From the NCBI RefSeq assembly GCF_002934665.1, contig NZ_NIRS01000002.1, forward strand, positions 248,001-312,000: 64,000 nt of DNA, read 5' to 3'. Shown piece by piece: positions 59,318-64,000 of this stretch. The stretch comes from Pseudomonas laurylsulfatiphila. GTDB taxonomy: Bacteria > Pseudomonadota > Gammaproteobacteria > Pseudomonadales > Pseudomonadaceae. Positions within the stretch are counted from its first letter, which is position 1; the number at the start of each line of letters is the position of its first letter. The notes under the pieces are model-generated. The model searched no databases, was not told the origin of the DNA, and was given only the letters and a program-made list of their open reading frames with translations. Made by a program: the position numbers and the translations under genes.

Positions 59318-60797
59318 GCATGACGTACAGCGGATCAAACCCTGAATCATCCGGGAAAACCACGATGTAATCGGCGAACCGGGCTGTTGCTCCTTCGGCT
59401 GTGATGGGCTCGACAAGCGGTACGGTCAAAGACTGCACAAATCCCAAGCGACGCGTTGGGGGCTGTGCTGCGGGAGTCTGACGCACAAGGGGGACTGGGG
59501 TAGACCAGCAAACAGTGACGGGGGTGGTGCCATCAATGGTGAAACCAAAGGCGCCCCGTTGCTGATCAAACTGCGCCGCCCGCACTCTGACCTTGGCCGG
59601 CACGTTAGCGCTTGGGGTCGGAGTGATATAAACCTGCGCCAGTGTTTTCACCTCGCGCAAGCCCTGAAACATCGTTCCCGGTCTTGCGGGCACTGTAGTC
59701 GTCCCGATTCGGAAAGGAAGATCAATCTCGGACTCTTTCATCGCCAACGAAAGCCAATCCTGACCCTCGAGCGGCGTCAGTTCGACCAACGGAACACAGA
59801 GCCCGTAGACCTGAGTATCCGCACGGCTGGAAAACTCAAATTGCATCACGGCGGCGCACAGTGTCTCATCGCTCGGTTCGCCTGAAGTGTTCCTCCAGGT
59901 AAATTCGGCAACAACCGAACGAATGGCTGCCTGCAAATCAATCTGTTGGCTCAACTGCAAACCGGATGGACCACCCTCCAGTAAAACCTCGGGGCGCTTG
60001 TGGGCAAAGGCCAATGAGGCCGTGATCATGTAGCCCGGCTGACCAGGTTCGGCCCTCGCCAGCCGACGGGAACGAATCAATTGGTCCTGTGCCTTTATCA
60101 ACAACGCCTCGACCTCGTCATGCAAAGATCGATGACGCTGGCTAAAAGCTGCCAATTGCCCGGTGTAGCGATCCTGCAATGCGTTGATCTGCTGAGCGAG
60201 ACTTTGCCACTGCGCCTGTTCGGTACGTGCATAGGTCAGGTTACGCTGGGCATCATTTTTGGCGAACTGCACAGTCATTTTCCAGAATTCGAACTTCCTG
60301 ACCGCGATCACCACTGAATGTTGAACATGTTCCAGTGCGCGGATATCTGCTTCTCGATCAGAAACCGTCTTGCTGCCATTTAGCTGGTCGCGCAGTTGCT
60401 GGATACCCTGCCCGAACAGACCAAACGCTTTTTCAACGGCTACTTCCGACGCTGCCACATCTGCAGCAATTTTTTGCACTTGCGCAAAGCTGCGTGCAAG
60501 AGGTGTCATCACTGGCGATGGTGCGGGTACGAAAACTGATTCTTCTTTGAACGCAGTACCTCCTTGATTGCGATGCCAGTCCTTGACGTAATCCACCACC
60601 GATTCGGGGCTGTTCGAGTTGAATTTTTCATTCGGGTAAAATAGCAGGTCAGCCCCCTTGGGATGACCGACAATCTGGTCGAAATGGTTGATAAGCCTGT
60701 CATGATCCTGCTTGGATAAATCCACAGCCCAGATCTTGTTGACCAGCGCCTGAAATTCCGATTCGGTGTAATCCTTGAGTGTGGCCTTAAGTTCCAT
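59304..60797 (-). CDS. Colicin-DNase immunity domain fused to pyocin-S translocation-like domain, no toxin
   Basis: This 497-residue protein. Residues 1-85 match DNase-colicin immunity proteins (MELKATLKDYTESEFQALVN, HFDQIVGHPKGADLLFYP, VDYVKDWHRNQGG) and resemble the separate immunity protein just upstream. Residues ~90-250 are helical and charged. The C-terminal ~120 residues, ending FADYIVVFPDDSGFDPLYVM, resemble the pyocin-S translocation domain of S-type pyocins. There is no nuclease motif after it. It follows the immunity gene by 91 bp with its own AAGGAAG site. It could be a protection protein, an orphan carrier, or a bacteriocin remnant that captured the immunity gene. Confidence 0.7.
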   Translation of the reverse strand: MELKATLKDYTESEFQALVNKIWAVDLSKQDHDRLINHFDQIVGHPKGADLLFYPNEKFNSNSPESVVDYVKDWHRNQGGTAFKEESVFVPAPSPVMTPLARSFAQVQKIAADVAASEVAVEKAFGLFGQGIQQLRDQLNGSKTVSDREADIRALEHVQHSVVIAVRKFEFWKMTVQFAKNDAQRNLTYARTEQAQWQSLAQQINALQDRYTGQLAAFSQRHRSLHDEVEALLIKAQDQLIRSRRLARAEPGQPGYMITASLAFAHKRPEVLLEGGPSGLQLSQQIDLQAAIRSVVAEFTWRNTSGEPSDETLCAAVMQFEFSSRADTQVYGLCVPLVELTPLEGQDWLSLAMKESEIDLPFRIGTTTVPARPGTMFQGLREVKTLAQVYITPTPSANVPAKVRVRAAQFDQQRGAFGFTIDGTTPVTVCWSTPVPLVRQTPAAQPPTRRLGFVQSLTVPLVEPITAEGATARFADYIVVFPDDSGFDPLYVMLSTS

Positions 60798-60841
60798 CCT
60801 GGTTCTTCCTTGAGCCCTTGGGGCAAGCTGTCGTAGACAAG

Positions 60842-60869
60842 GGCACTTGCTCGATCAGGGGCAAGTGCC
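60842..60869 (-). terminator. Hairpin between immunity gene and immunity-fusion gene
   Basis: GGCACTTGC and GCAAGTGCC form a perfect 9-bp stem with a 10-base loop 20 bp after the immunity stop. There is no T run on the - strand, so it may attenuate or stabilise rather than end the transcript. Confidence 0.4.
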
Positions 60870-60888
60870 GGCAAGTGTTGATAGAAGG

Positions 60889-61167
60889 TTATTCTGGTTT
60901 GAAGCCGGGCTTGTTATTGGCTGCGCGCCATTCTTTGACTTCTTTCAGGATGCCTTCCGGACTGTCTTCCTGGCCTTCCTTTGGGTAAAAGATGACGTCT
61001 GAGCGTCCCGGGTGCTCAGTGACTGCCTCAAAATGCTCTAAGAGCCTGTCCCAATACTCTTCGAGCGCCCGTCCTTTTAAACCGCTTGTGTGATTAAAGA
61101 ACTCACCCAAAAAAGACAGAAATTCCGCCTCGGTGTAGTCCTCTAGTTTCTCTTTAAAAAAAATCAT
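60889..61167 (-). CDS. Colicin E9/pyocin-type DNase immunity protein
   Basis: This 92-residue protein has the Im2/Im9 four-helix pattern: LEDYTEAEFLSFLGEFF, then HFEAVTEHPGRSDVIFYPKE, EDSPEGILKEVKEWRAANNK and a final PGFK. The DxIxYPxEG helix III region is the conserved DNase-contact segment. It overlaps the pyocin gene by 14 bp, ensuring coupled synthesis, and is expected to bind and block the C-terminal HNH DNase. Confidence 0.93.
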   Translation of the reverse strand: MIFFKEKLEDYTEAEFLSFLGEFFNHTSGLKGRALEEYWDRLLEHFEAVTEHPGRSDVIFYPKEGQEDSPEGILKEVKEWRAANNKPGFKPE

Positions 61168-63718
61168 AATGTTGTCCCTTATGCAGTTGAATATGACGCT
61201 TCGGGGTCATTACAAACAAGTCATCCAAGCCGTAAACAGCACCACCCTTTGCTATTTCAATTCGATGATGAAGTTCGAACGCCTTACGCCCCCCGACTTG
61301 ATCAGTCCCCTTGGGAAATGGAGCCGAACCATTTCGCATTCTTTCGAGGTTACCTTTATAAAATTGCTCACTAAGTAATACGTCCGCCGCAACAGCCTTC
61401 CAAAACGCCTCCCTGAACCGGTGAAAATTGGCAAACTCAACCCCTCTCAACCGATCCGCAATACGCGAAGGTATAGGCGCCCCCTCTCCTCGCGCAGCTT
61501 CACCCAACCATCCCCCCGAAACCACCTGCCCCACCCCGGTTGCAACCCCCGGATCGTCCCGTCGATCACGAAACAAAGCGTCCGGCGAGGGCAGTTCCAT
61601 ATCCCCCGGATACCCCGGAATACTCGCACCAACTTCCCCTACATCAACAGCCGGAAATGTCTCGTTTTCCGGTAGGACGGGGATGGCCGGGCTACCGGGA
61701 TAAATCAACGGATCGGTCGGTGTAATCGGCGATGTCGTCGACCCGATGTGTTCGCTGCTTGGCGGCACCACGGGTTTCCAGCTGCTGGCCGGAGGAATCG
61801 GCCAAGGAACAACCGCAGGGAGGATCCCGAGCCATCCTTCGGCAGCTTGCGGCGTCTTGATGCTGATTCTGTCGAGGTTGAAAGGATCAGACCAGAACTC
61901 CGAACGCTCCTGGTAACGCAGTTCGAATTCATGGCTTTCACCCACCCATGTGCTTTTCGGCGCGTAGGGGGCGAAACCTTGTTCGACGCGTTTTTTGTTC
62001 ACCTCATCGAATGACGAGACAAGTGGGTGATGCTCTCCTATCGTTCGCCACAACGCTTCATCGAAGGCCTCGAACGATTTGAATTCGCGACCTCGGAACT
62101 GGTCTCCGACTTGAGTCGGGATAGCCGCACCCGCAGTCTGAGTCGCCGAATTCCACCATTCTTTTGTCGGCGGCTGACCTGTTCCTGTAACGACGCCTGT
62201 GCCCATAGGCGGGACGCCGAAAGACAGATAGATCGGCTCAAGGCCAGGCACGCAAACAATGCAATCCTGGATGCGCAGATCGACGCCTGACGGGATGTCT
62301 TGAGCCTGGGGCTCCATCACCGCCAACGGCGTCCGGCCAGGTATCGCAGCCTGGGAAGGGGTATCGGCAGTGAACAGCAGGTGCCGGGTTGGCGATCCAG
62401 GGACCTCGGCGGTGTAGAGCCCTGTCAGAGGGTCGAGTATTGCATTGACGACCGGAACCCGGGAATCGATCTCGCCGCCAGTACTGGCGATGACAATTGC
62501 AACACCTTCCGACATGGCTAAGGGCTTGAGCCGGTACTCTGCTTCTACCGAGCCGCGTTCGTCAGCAATCCCTTGCAGTTCCTGAGCGTCGTAAAGCTCC
62601 AATGTTCTCGCGGGTACACCGACGGCGTAGAACAAGCGATCTCGTTGCTCCGGAGTCAACTCACCGTTGCCCAGGACGGGTGACTCCAGCATCCCCGTAA
62701 TGAACACCGGTCCTGTTTTTAGCGCGATGCGGCCGAGATCGATAAGACCTTTGATGCCAGCCTGAACTGCATTTTCGAGTACTGCTGCAACTTCCTGGGC
62801 AACAAGCAGGCCTTGTGGTGTCAACACCACACCGCCTGCGGCCAGCGCAGTGGCAGGTAACCTCAGTGTGTTGGCTTGCCTGACGCGCTCAATGCGCGTA
62901 TCCGCATCTGCCTGTTGCTTGAAACGGATGCGTGCATCACGTTGCTCGGCAATCTGCCGAAGACGCTCCCAATGAGCTTCCCTTTCACGCCAGACAATGG
63001 TCTGTTCAGCATGATGACTGGCTAGCCTGTTTGACTTTTCGGTGAGCGAAGTAACTTGAGTGGATAGCAGCCGGGATTCATGGGCAGCTGTATAGGCGTT
63101 TTCCCAAGCCTGATAACCACTGTCGAGCGCATCGCCGAACTGGTCCAGTCGCACCAGAAAATCAGCTGGCGTACGCGTGAGAGGATCGTGCCCATCAAAC
63201 GATCGGGCAGCGATATTCCTTGCATTGAGTTCCGATGTTTTGCGGGCGATCAGCCCATCTATTTCGTTTTTTTCTTTGCTGAGCAAATACAGTTGCCAGC
63301 GTTCGCTGCTCGAACCACTGTCAAGAGGTTGTCTTGCGCTCGATATCTCGTGTTCAAGTGATGACGATAGCTGAGCAGTCTTGGCCGCAAAGCCCTGGTC
63401 AATCTCAGCCCTCACGATGCCATGACGCTGGGCCTGCCCTGCAAGCAGTTGTTGCCGCGTCTGTACACGGGCCTGCTCCTGCGCCCGAGCTGCAGCGTCT
63501 GCTGCATCTTTGGCCGCCTTCTCTTTTCGCTCCTGTTTGGCCTTTTTCCTGAGCGCAATGGTCTTGGCGCCCGGGCCACCAAAATTGCCGGACGCGCCGA
63601 CACGATTACCCCCGAAACCACCGCCTCCCCATGAACCACCACCGCCACCCGAAGCCGGCGGTCCGGACCTGATTACTACGTCTCCTGACGTCCCATCATT
63701 GAATGTTCGTTGTGCCAT
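61154..63718 (-). CDS. S-type pyocin with two DNase-like domains (second HNH active)
   Basis: This 854-residue bacteriocin. Residues 1-50 are Gly-rich; 55-285 are charged and helical, a candidate receptor-binding region. Residues ~370-503 are pyocin-S translocation-like, ending GLEPIYLSF. Residues ~510-625 resemble a colicin DNase domain (KEWWNSATQTAGAAIPTQVG, FKSFEAFDEALW) but read FELRY where the active site has FELHH, and the last two histidines are absent. After a Pro-rich linker, residues 732-854 form a complete HNH DNase (FELHH with His817/818, TPKRHIQLH with His842 and His846) that should degrade target-cell DNA. AAGGAGAG precedes ATG 63718. No lysis gene is visible. Confidence 0.88.
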   Translation of the reverse strand: MAQRTFNDGTSGDVVIRSGPPASGGGGGSWGGGGFGGNRVGASGNFGGPGAKTIALRKKAKQERKEKAAKDAADAAARAQEQARVQTRQQLLAGQAQRHGIVRAEIDQGFAAKTAQLSSSLEHEISSARQPLDSGSSSERWQLYLLSKEKNEIDGLIARKTSELNARNIAARSFDGHDPLTRTPADFLVRLDQFGDALDSGYQAWENAYTAAHESRLLSTQVTSLTEKSNRLASHHAEQTIVWREREAHWERLRQIAEQRDARIRFKQQADADTRIERVRQANTLRLPATALAAGGVVLTPQGLLVAQEVAAVLENAVQAGIKGLIDLGRIALKTGPVFITGMLESPVLGNGELTPEQRDRLFYAVGVPARTLELYDAQELQGIADERGSVEAEYRLKPLAMSEGVAIVIASTGGEIDSRVPVVNAILDPLTGLYTAEVPGSPTRHLLFTADTPSQAAIPGRTPLAVMEPQAQDIPSGVDLRIQDCIVCVPGLEPIYLSFGVPPMGTGVVTGTGQPPTKEWWNSATQTAGAAIPTQVGDQFRGREFKSFEAFDEALWRTIGEHHPLVSSFDEVNKKRVEQGFAPYAPKSTWVGESHEFELRYQERSEFWSDPFNLDRISIKTPQAAEGWLGILPAVVPWPIPPASSWKPVVPPSSEHIGSTTSPITPTDPLIYPGSPAIPVLPENETFPAVDVGEVGASIPGYPGDMELPSPDALFRDRRDDPGVATGVGQVVSGGWLGEAARGEGAPIPSRIADRLRGVEFANFHRFREAFWKAVAADVLLSEQFYKGNLERMRNGSAPFPKGTDQVGGRKAFELHHRIEIAKGGAVYGLDDLFVMTPKRHIQLHKGQHYDFF

Positions 63719-64000
63719 ACAGTCTCTCCTTGTCTGTAAGGCACAGCTTGTCTACGTAGCAGCGATCAGGTGCGGTACATATTTATGGGATGCGGTCGGA
63801 CTACGGGATCAATGAGCTATCTGATGGCTTGCAACCACTCTCAACGCAACGGCTCCTTTAGTTAATACTCCCAACTCGTTGTTTCGTATTAACTTCTTAG
63901 TACACAAAAATAAGGAGAATCCACACACAAAACGAAAGAATTAATCCATAGGACTGGCTAACCCGTGGTTAACTGCTAACTTCATCCGACGAGTCCTACA
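63719..64000. other. Upstream region of the pyocin gene
   Basis: 282 bp without a recognisable gene; more AT-rich than the rest of the window. It should contain the pyocin promoter. On the - strand CATTGATCCCGTAGT near 63805 loosely resembles a PrtN P-box half but is not convincing. Confidence 0.4.

Noticed and set aside
63790-63830. PrtN P-box-like sequence upstream of the pyocin gene
   Set aside because: Only one loose match (CATTGATCCCGTAGT) was found, without the tandem repetition expected of P-boxes.

Overview
The window is chromosomal DNA from a Pseudomonas, most probably of the P. fluorescens group. Three things point there: GC-rich coding with Pseudomonas codon habits, many dyad REP-type repeats of the kinds common in that group, and a trehalose/glycogen locus, a MuxABC-OpmB-like pump and an S-type pyocin cassette typical of the genus. 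No rRNA, tRNA, CRISPR, integrase or IS element was seen.

Layout. 1-6 kb: the 3' end of efeO, a PssA-type phospholipid synthase, a TetR regulator with a DUF1348 protein, a TSUP permease, NudC and a dienoyl-CoA isomerase-like crotonase. 6.5-17.5 kb: a + strand glycogen/trehalose operon, glgA-treZ-malQ-treY-(DUF2934)-glgX. 17.7-19.6 kb: a PIG-L family protein and an endonuclease/exonuclease/phosphatase protein. 19.6-29.7 kb: an accessory block with three related autotransporter genes (one interrupted by a stop codon, one reduced to the barrel, one intact) and a TccC/RHS-type toxin gene whose start overlaps the stop of the intact autotransporter. 29.75-37.5 kb: the - strand glgE-treS/maltokinase-glgB operon. 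Together with the + strand operon it gives both the TreY-TreZ and the TreS-GlgE routes between alpha-glucan, maltose, maltose-1-phosphate and trehalose. 37.6-42.3 kb: small proteins, an MgtC-like protein, a DUF3203 protein, ccoG and a MocR-type regulator. 42.4-45.2 kb: a second orphan TccC/RHS gene ending in an M35-like zinc metallopeptidase. 45.3-48.3 kb: an SDR oxidoreductase and a MHYT-GGDEF-EAL protein (MucR-like). 48.6-57.8 kb: the four-gene RND efflux operon. 58-59.3 kb: tpx and a YciI protein. 59.3-63.7 kb: a bacteriocin cassette.

Most interesting points. (1) A 20-bp sequence, CCTGTTATTTCTGACAGTAG, occurs three times: upstream of two autotransporter genes and upstream of the distant RHS/metallopeptidase gene. 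This suggests one regulon joining autotransporters with TccC-like toxins. (2) The intact autotransporter and the first RHS gene look translationally coupled. (3) The RHS gene appears to continue, through a run of eight A residues, into a second frame carrying a J-domain-like HPD motif. (4) The pyocin carries two DNase-like domains, the first without catalytic histidines. It is followed by a normal immunity protein and then by an immunity domain fused to a pyocin translocation-like domain with no toxin.

Limits: all family calls are by eye from motifs and remembered families, with no database search. Start codons were chosen from ribosome-binding sites and family N-termini.
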